Shown: positions 37,701 through 52,700 of the stretch, in pieces | Numbering within the stretch: the first letter of the stretch is position 1 | Layout of the letters: the number at the start of each line of letters is the position of its first letter | Origin: Gambelia wislizenii | Taxonomy: Eukaryota > Chordata > Lepidosauria > Squamata > Crotaphytidae | DNA length: 64,000 nt | Direction: 5' to 3' | NCBI GenBank assembly: GCA_030847615.1 | Contig: JAUMIR010000002.1 | Span: 196,213,809 to 196,277,808, forward strand | Program-made: the position numbers and the translations under genes | The notes under the pieces: generated by a model | What the model was told of the DNA's origin: nothing | The model's input: only the letters and a program-made list of their open reading frames with translations | The model's database searches: none

Positions 37701-40700
37701 TCTTTGGTTAGATCAGGATTTTGATATTCACTGCCACATACACCACCAACTAACATTTCATGAATTAACTTGTGCTCCCCCCCAACCCTTGGGCTTTCTG
37801 CAGTCTGGTGAAGGACCCTCACACTTGATTGGCTTTCCACAGTACCAGTACATTTGGTTCCCAGGAACACTGGCATATATCTCAGCTGCTGTACACTAAT
37901 TATCTTTTTAACATGACTGGCAAGACGCCTGGACTTTTAAGTGGCAGAATCTTACCAGTAATCTGAGCAGAAACCTTCTAAAAAAAAATATCCAGACCCG
38001 CCCCCTCCCCAAAGCAGTAATAAGGGCCTAGTTAGACCACAAAGCAAGACCTGTGGCAGCCTATTTAGCTTGCAGTGTACGATAAAAATAAACAATTATG
38101 CACAGTGGCACACTTTTCTTTTTAAAACACTGTGCCTTCAGAAGTATGAGTGATCAATAAATCTTCAAACACCAATTGTTGTGTCCTCAAACAAGTCAGT
38201 GTTTTAATTACTCTTCCATAAGCAATGACTCTCCTCCGATATTAACCATCCATTCTAGACTGCCTGTGCAGAGGAGGTATATAAACAGAGCCCTACTAGA
38301 TTATACCTGTATCTCACCCAGCACACTGTTCACACAGTGAATAATGAGAGATGGGAAACTCACAAGTGGAACATAAATGAAATAGCACTCTTCCTCCAGT
38401 CATGTTGCTCAGTAAGTGGTACTTGGAAGGCATTCTAGTAAGAGACTGCAAAACCAGAGCCTCCACAACAATAAACTTGAGGGAGGGAGGAACCTACCCT
38501 GTAAGCAGCAGGTCCCGCTGGGGAGGATCTGGAGCCTTGCTGATGCCTCCATCAATTGGCCACGGCTAGAGAAACAGAATTTTTCGGGAAATAAGTACAT
38601 ACTTATCACAAATAAAATTGTAGATACATATGCAGTGAGGAGGCCAAGAGGGAGGAACGGAACAAGATAGTATTAGAGACCAAAATTATACAGATTAGAC
38701 TTTGTTTGGATTAAGATTAGACATCAGTTCTTAAGGTTTTACAAGCCAATTTCTTTTTGCTGAGGTTTAATATAAGGTCAGAGCGAATCCATTAACCTAC
38801 ATTTTCTCAGTAAGCAGCAACTGCTGCAGAAAGCTCAGAGGATATTTGCAAGCCACAACTGTCTGAGCATTCAGAAACTAGGCCCATATTTACTGTGAAT
38901 TGGTCAGATTTCAAGACATCTAAAGATGTGGCCTCCAAGTGCATCCATTTACCATTGGAGAGGGGATGTTCTTTGTTTTACAAATTGTAAATGGGGGGCT
39001 GAGGGCACTTAGGCAAGCCTGGAGTCTCCCTGCAACCCACGAATTCTTACCACTGATTTACAGGGTACAGATTCACAGAGTATTGGAAAAGAACAGATGT
39101 GCAGACTTACAGGGATAGTGGTCAGAGGTTAAAGGAGCAGAGGGAGGGGAGGCAAAATTGGAAACATTTTAGAAGAAATCTGATCAACCTCCTGCCCTCA
39201 CATAGTAAACTTTTCCAAGACCACTATCTGTTCAAGCATTAAGAAAAAAACAATACACAAGTTCAAGTTGTCTCCTTTCTCGTTACCTGAGCACTAGCAG
39301 AGTACTCTTAAAATGAGCAATGTTCTTTACATAGGTTGTGGAGAAGCTTCTTTATCCCATCACATACAATGTATCTTTCTATGCATGCACGCATGCACAC
39401 ACAACACAACACAACACACACACCATTATCTCCCTACACACTCAACAGATCCTGCACTAGAGGTTTCATTACTTTCAAGTCCTTAGGACAGAGCTCAAGA
39501 TGTTGGTGCTGCAAAAGCACTCTGTTGTGCTCCCACTCTTCTTTAAAAGTAGGAATACTTTCTACCTCCAAAGTCTGGTTTGTGAAAGACTTCAAAATCC
39601 AGTGTTAGGGTGTGTGGGGAGAAGGGGAGTCATGTGATGAGTTTGTTTCAACTATATTCCTTCCATATCAACATATACAAGCCATACCATATTAGAGAAC
39701 TGGGAGTTCTGTTTGTTCCCAGCACTGATTATCCTTTCCCACAACTTTAGAGGGATGTTGGAGACGTGGTGAGAACAGGTGATGGCTGAGCAGTGGAGGG
39801 ATGCAAGATATGGAGGTTGGACCGATGGCCAGCCTGGAGACATCAGGTCTATTACTACCAGCTCTTCTTCCGCTAGTACCACCATTGCAGATGGGTCATC
39901 AAACTCTGCAAGAAGAGGTATATAAATATGGAACCGTTATTTCTTGGAAGTGGACACGAGGCAAAGCAGGGGAACAAGCACGAGGTACTTTCACCCATAA
40001 ATGAAAACATGACAAGTGGCAAGGTTCATCCAAACTAGTGATTCAACAGGTCAGGATCCAACTGTGAATTAGGGAATACTAGGGCACGACAACTGTGCAT
40101 GTAGCATGACTACTGTACTTGGCTGAGCTAGGTAAGAAAGCTGACAGGGCCTTAGGGCAGCCTTGCCCAATCTATTGTCCCCCGTGTGGCAACCCTCATA
40201 ATCTCCAGCCAAAACTCATACATAGTGGAGGTTTTTTAACTGCTTAGGATATATTTTTAAATATATTTTTGGGGGTGATCCTTTTTTAATCTGGATGGAA
40301 AATCAAGATGTAAACATTCTAATAAATAAGTAAGGACATAGAAAGATACACTCCTCATTGCTGATATACCATTTAGCAACTTAGATACACCGGCTGCAAC
40401 TGCACGATGAAAGACACAGCCTGGCTTCAGTGCTCTTTCTGATGTTGTTATTCTGTGCCTTCATGCTGACTCTGACATATGGTGACCCCATAATAGGGTT
40501 TTCATGGCAAGATTTATTCAGAGAAGGTTTGCCATTGTCTTCCTTTTAGGGTAGGAGAGTTTGACTTGCTCAAGGTCAGCCAGCAGGTTTCCAGTGCTGA
40601 GCAGGGACTCAAACCCTGATCACCTGGCGTCCTTGTCCAGCATTCAAACCACTGGACCATGCTGGTTCCTTCAGTGATGTATGCCCTATATTTCAGAATA

Positions 40701-43700
40701 AGGCAATGGTAAACCACTTAATCAGTACCTATTGCATAAGAAAAACCTCATGGGATCACCATAAGTTGACCATCAACCCTATATGCCTTTGGACCAAGGA
40801 TATTTGAAGGACTGTATCTCCCTACAAAAGCCTGTTACAGCTCTAAGACTGTACAGAGAGGCCTTTGTCTCTGTCCCACCACCTTCTCAGGTTCATCTAG
40901 TGGGAACAAGGGAGAGAGGCCCTCTTGTGGTTGCTTCCACACTTTGGAACTCCCTCCCTAGGAAGGAGGGCCAGGAAGGAGGGCTCTCCTTCTGCTAGCA
41001 AGAAAAAGCATTCTTATTCCATCAAGCTTTTTGAAATTGTCTGTGATGGTTTTTTTATTGGTATGCTGCGCTGTTTTGTTGATTTCTGTATTCGCTTTTA
41101 ATGATTTTTTAAATGGTTCTAATTCTACAGATTGTTTAATTGTTTTAAAAATAACTTTTATATTCATATATTATATTTTATTGATGTTTTTGCATTGTTT
41201 TTGACCTGTACTGTTTTGAATAATTTGTAAGTCACTTTGAGCCAACAGCAAAAGGAAGTCTCTTGTGCCCACGCAACACTGTCCATAAATAACCTCTCCA
41301 TTGGAAAAAATGGAGAAATATTTGCACCTTGTCGCCAACAGGTTTTACCACTGGATAAGTGTCTGACTGTCTCTCGTGAGCCTTTGCAAGTTCTAAATGA
41401 TGTTTCCCCAAAATCTGCCTGTTACCTTTGGATTTGGACCCACACTGCTATAGTTATGTTGCCCAAGATAATAGCAGGGTGTCATTATCACGTGGCTATT
41501 TTAATGTTTTCCTCTGATTGTAATCTTAACTGTTTGTAAACTGCTTTGGGAACTTCAGTTGAAGGACAGCATATAAGCTCCTTTAAGACAAACAGACAAA
41601 CAAGTCTCTCTGAAACATAATAACATTTTGTTCTGCGCTCTGGTCCAAGTCCAATACTTAAATAGTAGACTGCGTACATGTCTTATCAAGATTGTCTACA
41701 TGGTAAAAATGTCATATGAAGTGACCTGGACAGACTTGTGAATCTACTCTTTGGTGCCAGTCCAAAGGCCGTAGGGTGGGGAGAGGGCAGGGTCTTTCAC
41801 CTGTAGCTCATGAAGGCGGCATTGTGCCTACTTGGCAGTAACCCAGTTAGTACTGCGTTAGACCATTTCTAAGAATGCGGGCCAATCCAGCAAACTAAGC
41901 TGCTTAAAATGTAGCTGTGTTGCTAGTTCTGAGAATAGCTGATCTGTTTGAGAACAAGAGGAATTTCATTTCAACTTGGAAGCTGCTTCTGCACAGCCAA
42001 ACCTTGCTCTCCTTTGCTTTTGGAAAGCAAAATGTGTGCTCTTCTCTGTAGCGTGTTATCTAGTGTGTGTGCTAAAACCAGTTTAAAAACCTATTACTAC
42101 AACAACAAACACAATAGGTCCTAAATGTATTTTAAGACCAGTCATGTATAGAGATGGGTAAAAGCCAGCCCAGCAAGCAACTGCCAGCACTGAATTAATG
42201 TGTATTATTTCTAGCCTCTGTCTCCAAAAAACTTTGTTTTTTGAAAGCTGCCCCCTCTAAACTGTGTTTCATGTGCAACCACATTTAATTTCTAGTTTTA
42301 TAATACCACATGTTATAAATGTGAAAACAAGAAGAATTGGGCTGCGAGGTTTACATCATCTGTAGTTTTCTGACTAAAAAGGAGTCCTAATAAATGGAAA
42401 GGAGATTATATATCCTTTTAAATGCAAACAATTATAAAACTTGCAGATGGAATATTACATTAAGAGAGGTATTCTTCCTTCTCTGTACACAGGACAGAAT
42501 GCCTCTTTTAAGATTTCTGCATCCATCTGCTATGGTGGGCACAGGAGAAGTAGGCGAGGAGGCCGACGAGCCATCGCCTTCCCCAGGAGCCAGAGGGGGA
42601 GGCAGGGAGGAGAGCGGGGCCAATGAAGCAGCTTCTTCAGCGACCGCCGGGCCCACCTTCACCCCACCGGCCTCCTCCTTCACCAGCACTGGGGAGGGCT
42701 TGGCTTGTGGGGCGGTGGCAACGCTGGAGGCTCTGGCTTGGCCTTGGCCCGTCTCCACCGGTGGACCCCGGTCCCCGACTATGAGGCAGCGGCAGCAGCC
42801 AAGAAGAGGTTTTTGAAGGTGAAGAAGCCCTCCTCAGCTTCCAAAGCAGTTTCTCAGTCCCCTTCTAGGAGGGGGCGGCAGGAGCGGCCGAGAAAAGGCT
42901 TTGAAAACTGAGGAAGCCCTTCTCAGCTTCCAAAGCAGCTTCTCAGCCCCCAAGTATGAGGCAGCAGTATGAAGCAGTGGTGGACGAGAAGAGGCTTTAG
43001 AAGCTGAGGAGGGCTTCTTCAGCTTCCAAAGCCTCTTCTTGGCCACCACCTCATATTCAGGGGCCGGGGCCCACCAGTGGAGATGGGCCAAAGCCAAACC
43101 GGAGCCTCCACTGTCGCCACTGGCAGCGGCCCCACAAGCCAAGCCCTCCCCAGTGCTGGCGAAGGAGGAGGCCAGCGGGGCGAAGGTGGGCCTGGCGGTT
43201 GCTGAGGAAGCCCCTCCGCCAGCCCTGCTGTCCTCCCTGCCTCCCCCTCCAGCTCCTGGGGAAGATGACACCTCCCCTTGCTGACCTGGCCCACTCCAGC
43301 TCCTCCCGTGGCAGAGGATGAGGAGGGATCCCCAGGGGTGGCCTCAAAGCTGGAGTGCCTGCTGTGCCTGGTCCAGCAGCTGGTGGGCAACGCACTGCAG
43401 CTCCTTTCATGCCCACACCGCTCATGCCGCACCTGCCAATTACAGTCACCCCTTCCCATTCTTCCTTTTCCAACTCTGCGAATACACAAAACCAGGAAAG
43501 GGAAATACACAAATGGGAAGGGGTAACTGTATATGGATGATAGCCAGAGCAACCAAGTGAACTCCATGTGGGACTTGATTGTATGTACTGGCCTTGGTTT
43601 ATATTACCAGGGTGGGAGAAATAGGTATTTTCACCCTTGATTTCATGTCCCACCCTATGATTAGAGAGCATACTTGGAACACACACACATACACACTCAC

Positions 43701-46700
43701 ACACATTTGCAAAACCTCAAAAAACAAAGTACTTTCCAACATTATGATGGAATGTGATGGCACAGTGGTTAAATGCCAGTACTGCAAGCCATCACGTTGC
43801 AAGTTTGATTCCAGCGGGCTCCAAGGTTCACTCAGCCTTCCATCCTTTCGTAGGTCGGTAAATTGAGTACCCAGCTTGTGGGGGGCAATTAGCTAACACA
43901 CATTGGAAACTGTTTAATGCAGTGTAGATGTGTAAATAGCTATTGCTTAAAACAATTTGTAAGCCGCTCTGATAGCCTTGTGGCTGAAGAGCAGGGTATA
44001 AATAGCTAAATAAAAATCAATCAATCAATAAATAAATAAATAATATGATGTTGGCAGAGCAGTCTTGGCTGGCCAAAAGTGTTTTATTTAAAAAATATGA
44101 AGCAGGAGTATGAAGCAGCCATTTTGTATAGAGGCACAGCAGATAACAACACATAAGCATCTCACATAGTTTAAGAATGACTTACACATACAAAATTGTG
44201 CTGCTTTCACCTCCAAACTTCTTTAAAGTAGGAAAGGAAAAGACAGATGCACCATTTTTACATTTATGTACCATTTAGAGGAGAAAGAAAAAGAAAATTG
44301 GAAATGTATAGACACACACTATTCATAAACATCATAATACAAGTCATTTTTATACTCCCCCTCCCACACCATATAACAATGTATTTTGATCCTGCAACCC
44401 CAAACAGTCAGAGCATGGACATTTAAACAAATGGAAGAACAGCTTCCCAACACCCAAAGTGCAATTACATAAGCATTACTCATTAATGTAAGTGGATTTG
44501 GGAGACAATGAGTGACCCACTCTCACATGCTGCTGAACAAACCAAGGAGCATGTGAGGTGAGGTGAGGTAGATTCCCATTAGGCTTAGGCAGTTGGTTAC
44601 AGCGAAACTAGCCTGCCACAGAAACCTCAGATGACTGCTGAACAACTTCCTGGACTAAGCATGCAAGAGCTACAGCTTCCTTCTTCAGTTCCTGTTTGAT
44701 TATTATGAACATGGCCAGCGCTACCAGCTGATCAACTCAAATAAAATCCCCAAGACCCCCGACTTTCAGAAATAAACTCGTTGTGCCCTGCCATTCCCAG
44801 CAGGCCTCCAAACAGCACCAAGGGAAAGTGGGCTGGAGATAGCTCAATTGTTGATTGATCCCTGAGCTACTATCTTCCCCTGTGCACAAGCATGTAACAG
44901 AGTTTACTGTTCTTTCTGTCCGGCAGCAGCTGAAGACAAGACAGGAGTGGGGCAAGAAAGAGACAAAGAAAAGCTCAAGGTTTTGTACAGAACTGCCTTA
45001 TCCAAACAAAAATAAAGAGCATTCAAATTTGCACGATTGAGCCATCTTGCAAACTTGCCATCCACATAACGAATACACTGCCGCTTTTCACCTTTTAAGT
45101 ACTTTTTATCAGCATACAAGAGCCAAAACTTCCTGTATAAGGAGAATAGAGCTGGTCTACTTCTCACTAGCAGCTGTTTTGTTTATAAAACTAAATGTTC
45201 CAGACAGTAATTAGGGACAGCACTGTTGATACAAGAAATGAAGAGGCTCTAAGCTCTATGAAACAGAGCCCTGTTTCAGTGGAAGGTTTCAATTAGAGCT
45301 CAAAGTTATAATTCCTATTCAAGCTTCTCCATATTTATATGAAAACATTTTATACTTTTAGAAGCTGGATCCTGTGAATGCAAAATTCTTTTCTACTAGT
45401 GTGTAAAAATTGACCAGCAGCAAAGTAGTATTCCATAATGATAGTCTGAAACTAGGCATTAATAATTTTCATATTTGGCATTTTAAGTATGAGCAATGTT
45501 CCCAATGTGTGCCCCCAAGAGTTAAGGTAGTTGATTCCAATTTCTGAGAACTTAAAAGTCTTCTACTTACCGGCAAATGGATCTGCATGGGCAATGACAA
45601 AGAAGTCTATCACCCGTGATGTGAAGTCAAAGGCTGTTTGTTGATTGCCATAAACAACTGAAATGCTATGTCTGTCTCCGTAACTTGCCCGTGGCATCCC
45701 TCCTTGAAATATAATGTATGGAAGCCTAAAAGAAAACAATCAAGGAAAAGATTAAGGGGACAGCACTATACTCTTGGGGTTGGCCACTAAGGGGCTACAG
45801 GATGATGGAGACCTCCTTCTCTACTGCTGGGAGGCTCCTTGGCCTGGGAGCAGAAAGTTCAACCTCTGTCACTGAATACGCCATGGTTTTCTGTAGGCAG
45901 TGAGGCCAGAATAGGGTTTTCTATGGGAAGCTATTGATCTGTAAAATTCCAGGCTTACTTCTCCCCAAAACAGGCCGTCTGTGTATGCCAGCCCTGAAGC
46001 TTACATAATTATTTCCCTGTCCTTTGTACTGGGTTCAGTGGGAGAGGGGGGGGGGGAACTTTTTTTTAAAATGTCACTTCATCATTCCTTGCCATTGTGA
46101 GCCAGCAAGGCTTTAGATGTAGCAGATACAGATTCCCCTACCTAGGCAAATATGACTAACAATTCTAATGTAGAGTAATTTGTTTTAGGGAAAAAAAACC
46201 ATCCTAATGGCAACATACAACCTCTGAACCTTTAGAATTGACTCTAAAAATATCTAACAGATTCAAGTCTAAGTATGCAGCACAAGTGTATTGTTTTAAA
46301 GCTCTAATTGAATGGGGTCACAATCTCTAGGCCATTCTTCCCATGAATTAACACTGCCCAAGGACTTTCTCCATGTGCCACTTCCTACTTTCAAAGCCAG
46401 AGGGACCAGAGGGAGTGTCTTCTTTATGGTGGCATCCAAACTGTGGAACTCCTCCAGTCAGCATGGCCACTTGGCACTATTTCCATTATCTTTTTGGTGC
46501 CTGGAGAAATCTCTCGTGCTTTTAAGATCCTTTTATTGGGGACATGTTGTTGTTTCTTTAGCTACTATTTTGCTGGCTATTTGCTGGTTTTTATTTGGTG
46601 TTTTTAGTAATGTTTCATTTTGATGTAAAGTTCTATTGTCTTAGGACAATCTATTTACAAGCCACCATGGGAGGCAGATTGTGAGGAAAGATGGGATTAT

Positions 46701-49700
46701 AAATCACAGCATTTCTGAATAGATCAAAAAGAGACATGGCAATGTTTAAGCTCCGCATCTTTTTGTTGAGCAATCTAATAGGTTGCCACAGAGTTCAGGT
46801 TATTAAGAGGCTGGGGAATCCAGGCAGCATGACAGCTGGCTGCAGATTTTTTAGCAAGCAGCAGCGCTTGTTACCAAAAGGTTAATCTAGAAGCTCTGGA
46901 GAACAGGCAGCATTGTATTATCTGCCAAAGTACCTACCCATTCTTCGTTGTTTGCCAGTAAATCTTGGAGATAGCCTTGCACGGAAAAGGACCTAGACAG
47001 GCAAATTTGTAAAGAAGATATGTTTCAAGTGCATGCTTATTTTAGTGGAGAATTCATACAATGTTTGGTTTTCATCAATAAATGTGAGGCAGCAAGAAAA
47101 ACACCTCTCATTTTCTTATCTAAGGGAGGCAGCATTTGTTAAGTTGCTTTTTCCAGACAGCCTCACTAATCATGAAAACACTGGAATCAGAACAGCCCAA
47201 ACCTGCTGACGTCACATGGGACAGAGCTTGGAATAGAGAATTTCAAGGTGGCACTATATCTGAAAGGCTGGGTGAGAAAATACCTGCACTGGGTGAGGAA
47301 CCTGTTGTCCTCCAACTCCCATAAGCTGTAGCCAGCATAGTTGGTGCAGCTTAACAACATCTGGAGGGAGACAGGTTCCTTACAGAACAACTCTTATGCT
47401 ACAATATCCCTAGCAGATTTCCAATAAAAAACTCACCTTAAAAACCTACAGCTTTGAAAACTGGAAAGCATCACTGCTTTACCAGGATGTTACTCATCAA
47501 ATGCCCCTAGTTTGCTGCATCCTTTCGGGGTACTGTTCTGATTGGGTGTATCAATATTGTAAATGAGGCCAGCACACATATACTGGCCTCTAGTACAGTA
47601 GTATGCCCAGACAGAACCTTGCCTGTCAGATGCTTGACCATTTCCTTGCTTTTTGCATCTTTAGCAAGGCATGTGTACAGGATATTTGGCCTCCTAGTGG
47701 GCCTCTGGTCATAGCAAGCAGGCAGAATTTCCTTTGTGGCTCCAAAGATTGCACTGAATATGTGTCAAATCACATACAATATGGAGGGCAGCTAGCTGCA
47801 TACTGACCATAAGGCACTTTGCTTTCCAGGGGCTCTGGCTGCCTATCATCACTTGAAACTGGCCACTGGGTGTAACTCCCGTCGTTGTGGCAGCTGATGA
47901 TCTGATGGCCATTCCTCTGCCAGAAGAGGTTTTCCAGTTGCTAGGAAGAAGCAGCAACAAATTCCCAAGGTAAACACATAGTTTGGCTCTTTAAGAAGAA
48001 ACTCCACACCAAGAGCTGATTAGAACACAATGATTGTTTCATTTTTTTAAAAAAAATGCACACTTTTATTTCTTTTATCTGGAATCCTTATCAAAGGCTC
48101 TTGGAAGACTGGAACTTATTAAAGTGCTTACTTGGATGGTTTCAATCACAGATGACTACTCTGTCTGGGCTACTGAACAAACAGAAGGAATGCTGACTCA
48201 GGTCTGTCCCTTCATATTAAGATAGTGTAAGTCTGAACTGTACATGCATTCAGCCTGAGGTATTTAAAATGTGCATGTGGTGGGTGCCCCCTTGCACATA
48301 AATCAGTTGCAGGGTGCCCTTCAGCCTATCCTCCCCTACTGCCAAAAAAAGCAAGGATGCATGTCTGCATGGGGTCGGCCCACAAAAGTTTGTGCCATAA
48401 TAAATCTATTCAAGTTTAAGGAGACAAAACTGGTAGCTGTTCTTCCCAACAAGAACAGTGTGTGACCAACTAGTCACAGCATTTAGTGTTCTGAAAGCCA
48501 ACAGGAAGGGATGTGGAAAGGTGTCAGAGAATGAGATAATGGTGGTTGTCCATCATGGCTGTATGGGAATAAAAACAAAACAAAACAAAAAAGGCTACAG
48601 TGGCAGTGTCTGATGACATGTCTTTGTATCTCTGGGCTCTGTTCCCTCTTTCCCCAACGGCCCTACAGACTCGCTGTCCTTCATTAATCCCAAACTGCAA
48701 GGTTCCCATCCCATGACTGTAATCTTTGCCCAAAGTATTTGTGACAGACAGCTAGGGGGCCAATGAGGATGGTGGGCTCCAGGAGCCAATCCTCTGTGAA
48801 GAGGTAGAAGGAGGAGGGGCTTCTGGAGGAGAAAATGGGGAGTGAGTGAAGAAAGAGTTTGGAGTTTTTAAGTTGAGGCTTTGAGAATGACAGTTCTGGA
48901 GCAGTAGTCTGACAGAGAGTCGGTTTTTAAGCTGAGTGCTGGAGGGAGTAGCCAGCGAGGAAGAGGCTTATAGAGGGAATGTATGTGCAGGCCAGATGAC
49001 TTGTTTATGCAGTTATATTTTATTCTTTGCCAATAAACATTCTTTATATTAATTTAAGTTGTGCAGCCTGGCATGAGTGATTCTCTGACAAGTAGGCACA
49101 GCCAGTAAGACACATCCACACATGAGTACTTGTACTATACCACTGGGAGATGTAGTTCGACCATGACATGGTGGTGCAGCATCACTAAAGTGGTTGCAGT
49201 GGTGGGATAAGAAAGGCCCCTGCACCACTAGGAAGGTGCCGTGTGTCGAGTATTCAAACAGGCAGTGTATTTTTAAAGTATAGGATTGGTTTCTCTCTTT
49301 TTAAAAAAACAAGCCCCAAGCGGGGATTCTGAATGGACAAGCTGCAGGTGGGGAACAGTATTAGACATCCATCTTCCTCTACCCTCTCTCTATGGCTTCT
49401 TCTCCCTCTCCCAAAGAGAGGGACAGGACTCTATGAACACATAACACGAGGTTCATCTGCTGACATCCCTGGTCTGTTTTTCCCTAGAGAATTCTCTATA
49501 CTCTGCTGGATATTCTAGTGATGTAGGGATTCCCCCCACCCCCACCTAGAGCCTTTAGATTCTAGAATGTACCAAGTACCTGATTGCCAAGGAAATGATG
49601 TGTTGCTTTGTTATTTATTAAGTCCCAGAGGACAACGAGTCCTCTGCTGTAACCGATTAATATCTGGTTTGGATTCCGGGGATGTTCCCGTAAGGCTTCC

Positions 49701-52700
49701 ACTAATTCGAGTGACCGCCTGTTTCGGTAATCCTCGGGCACACTGCAAAGAAAGGCCAATAATAATGAAAAAGGAAATCCACATCAGCACTGGATGATGT
49801 TACCATAAGCCAAAAAATTAAGCAAATCATGGAAGGAAACAGTTGCAAAAATTCTGCAAGGGAACTCTTCTCTTTGGCCATATAGCAATACAGACGTCCT
49901 CGGCACAGGCCTGGCCCTGTCCAGCTTGCAGTCCATGACCTAACCACTGCCATCCTTCCATAAATGCCACTAATAGCTCTTGTGGCAATCTGTGACAGCA
50001 TCTTTCCCCAATAGTGGAGTATTCCACAAGAGCATGCCTACTGGGGTGGGGAACCTGTTGTTCTCTAATGTCACAGAACACTAACTCCCATCAACACCAG
50101 CCAACATGGCCAATGGTCAAGAATGGTAAGATCTGTAGGCCAGTAACAGCTGGAAGGCAGAAGTCCCAGACCCATCTTACATCTCTAGCCAATATGCAGG
50201 ATCAGCTACAAAACAATAATTTCAATTAACTATGGTGTGTGCATGTGTGTTTCAAAAAATGGGAAAAGCCGACTTGAATTGCCAACACAACAATTAGCTA
50301 ACACACATTGGAAACAGCTTGGAGAGTGCCTAGCGTGCTATAAAAGCAGTGTAGATGTGTAGGTGATATTGCTTAACAATTTGTAAGCCGCTCTGAGAGC
50401 CTAATAATAAAATAATAAAAAAAATACTGTAACTACCGTACACAAAAGTATTTTAAATGATTAAATTGAAAGAATTCACTATTCCACATAGCTATACATA
50501 AACAGGTGTTTAAGCCCTAGAGTGACAGCTGTATTCCTCTCCCTACTCACAAAACCCAAAATTATGACCCTGCACCATGAAGGTGTGCAGCTCCTGGCTA
50601 CCCAGAGTCCTGTGCAAAACTTGCACCCAGGACAGAGGAAGGGAACCTCTTCATCCACATCAGCGTGGGAGACTAGAATGAAGAACCTGTTATGTGTCCA
50701 GAGCCACATGCAGATCCCTTTGCAACAAGACTGAGTTCTAGTTAAACTGCACAGAAGGCTGTTGAGTCACTAAGGCTGGTGTCACCTGGTGCGGGTCGGT
50801 CTTTCCGCACCCTCCCAGTAACACCACTGACAGAAGAATACTTTTAATCAATGCACACAGCAGCCTTGGAGGCAGAAACAATATTACTATTTCAGGTTAA
50901 CGTGCGAAACAACCCTAGAGAGAAAGCTACCCACTGCACTGCTTGAAATCCGCCAGACAGAATCTCTACCCCCATCTAGCCTTCAGTTCTGGTGAAGGAA
51001 AACTTCAGGCTTAGAGGATCTGTTGCTGTTTTTTAAAGAAAAACTAGGATTCTGCAAACAATCAAAGGATCTACCAGTAGATCCTGTTCTACCCACTCCT
51101 ACTTTTAGTTTATGCATTCAGCACTATGACCCAATTGTCTGTGTTTACCGTTGCAGCACAAGCTCTGGGCTGATGATCTGGTCTTCCAGCACTCTGAAGG
51201 ATGGGATCTCCACCACAAAGACACTACCACTCTCAGTGCCGAGGTACAGAAGTTCCTGCGAGGAATGTGCCAGGATTGCTGTCACCTGGGTAGCACTTGG
51301 AGGGGAACTGTACACGGAGGAAGTAGGAAAAATTCATTATCTTGAAAAGTGCGAGATCAGTTTTCTTCACAACATTTGTATGTCACTACATGAAGCACAC
51401 ACTGGAACCAAGAACGCTTTCCTTCAGAAACTGAAGACCTAAAATGGAAGTCCTAGGTTTTCATTCAAAATTCCCAAGGGAAGAAGGAAAGAGATCCAAT
51501 GTTATGATGATAGAAAGTTGTCATTATCCCATCACACAAGTCCACAAAAAGAAGGTGGGATATAATTCTGTTACAACAAACAGAATTTATTAAGCCTTGT
51601 TAAGAGCAGGGCTGGAGAACCTGTAAGCCTTCCAGACACTGGGAGACAGACATCTCCATCAGCGCCTGCCTGCAATAAGAATCGCTGGAACTTCATAGCC
51701 TCTCTGGCCACATACTCTCCAGCCCTGGTTCCCAGACAAAAAGAATGAACAGGTTACACAATAAAACAGAGATGAGAAACCTTTGATGCCCAGATACTTT
51801 AGCCTGCAACTCTTAGTGGCCTGACTTAGCACAGCCAGTGTTATGGAATTGTGGGAGTTGTAGTCTTAAACACAGAGGGCCAAAAGTTTCCCACATTTGC
51901 AGTAAACATTACATAGGTGCACACTCTATACTAACTATACTGCTCAGCAAGTCATGTTTAGTAATCAATCTCTGCATGGATTTCAATGGTTGCATTCTTT
52001 TACAACAAGTTGGATGCACAAATCTCTTGGCACTCCAAACTACACCCAAGAACACTACTCCATTAGCTTTAAGTCTAGGCTCAGTAAAGAACACAACTGT
52101 CCCAAGAGAAAGTTCAGACACTTTCTCACCCAGCCCCCTCCCGCAAAACCTCAGTTAAAAGGAATAGAACAGGTTATCGAAACTGAACAGAATAAAAAAA
52201 AAGCCTAAATAAATTTGGGAGGTAAACAACATTCCATGAAGACTGCCCTTCTCAGCCTGCTTTTGATGAAAGAGGGAGTGTCCCAATTACCCAGGGGGTC
52301 CTCGGAGTGTGAAATGCCTTTCCTCCTGCAGCTCAGATGCACTGCTGTTGGACTGTTTCAAGGTCCATAAGTGCAGACTGTTGTCATCCAGCAGTGTTAC
52401 TAAACGGCACTGAAAAATTCAAACAGGATGAGTTAAAATTGAGACAAAAAGAAAGGTAATTAAAATTCAGCGGTGTTGCTTAAAGGGTTAAGGGGCTAGC
52501 TCAAAAGAGGACCACTATGGAAGAGCTTTCATAAGTCCTATTAATCAGATACTTCCATAACATCTCAATGCAGCAAGCAGACAATAAGGCTTTAAGATCA
52601 AATCATTCCCTCTCCTCAACCTGACTTCTTCTATCTGATTTTAAAAGCATTACTATAAGATACATTTTGGAATTTGCCTTTGAATGCATATTGGCAGACT

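Noticed and set aside
43057..43704. Overlapping 180-215 codon ORFs in GC-rich DNA
   Set aside because: Caused by high GC and an inverted repeat; long frames on both strands, low-complexity P/G/A/S content, no domain.
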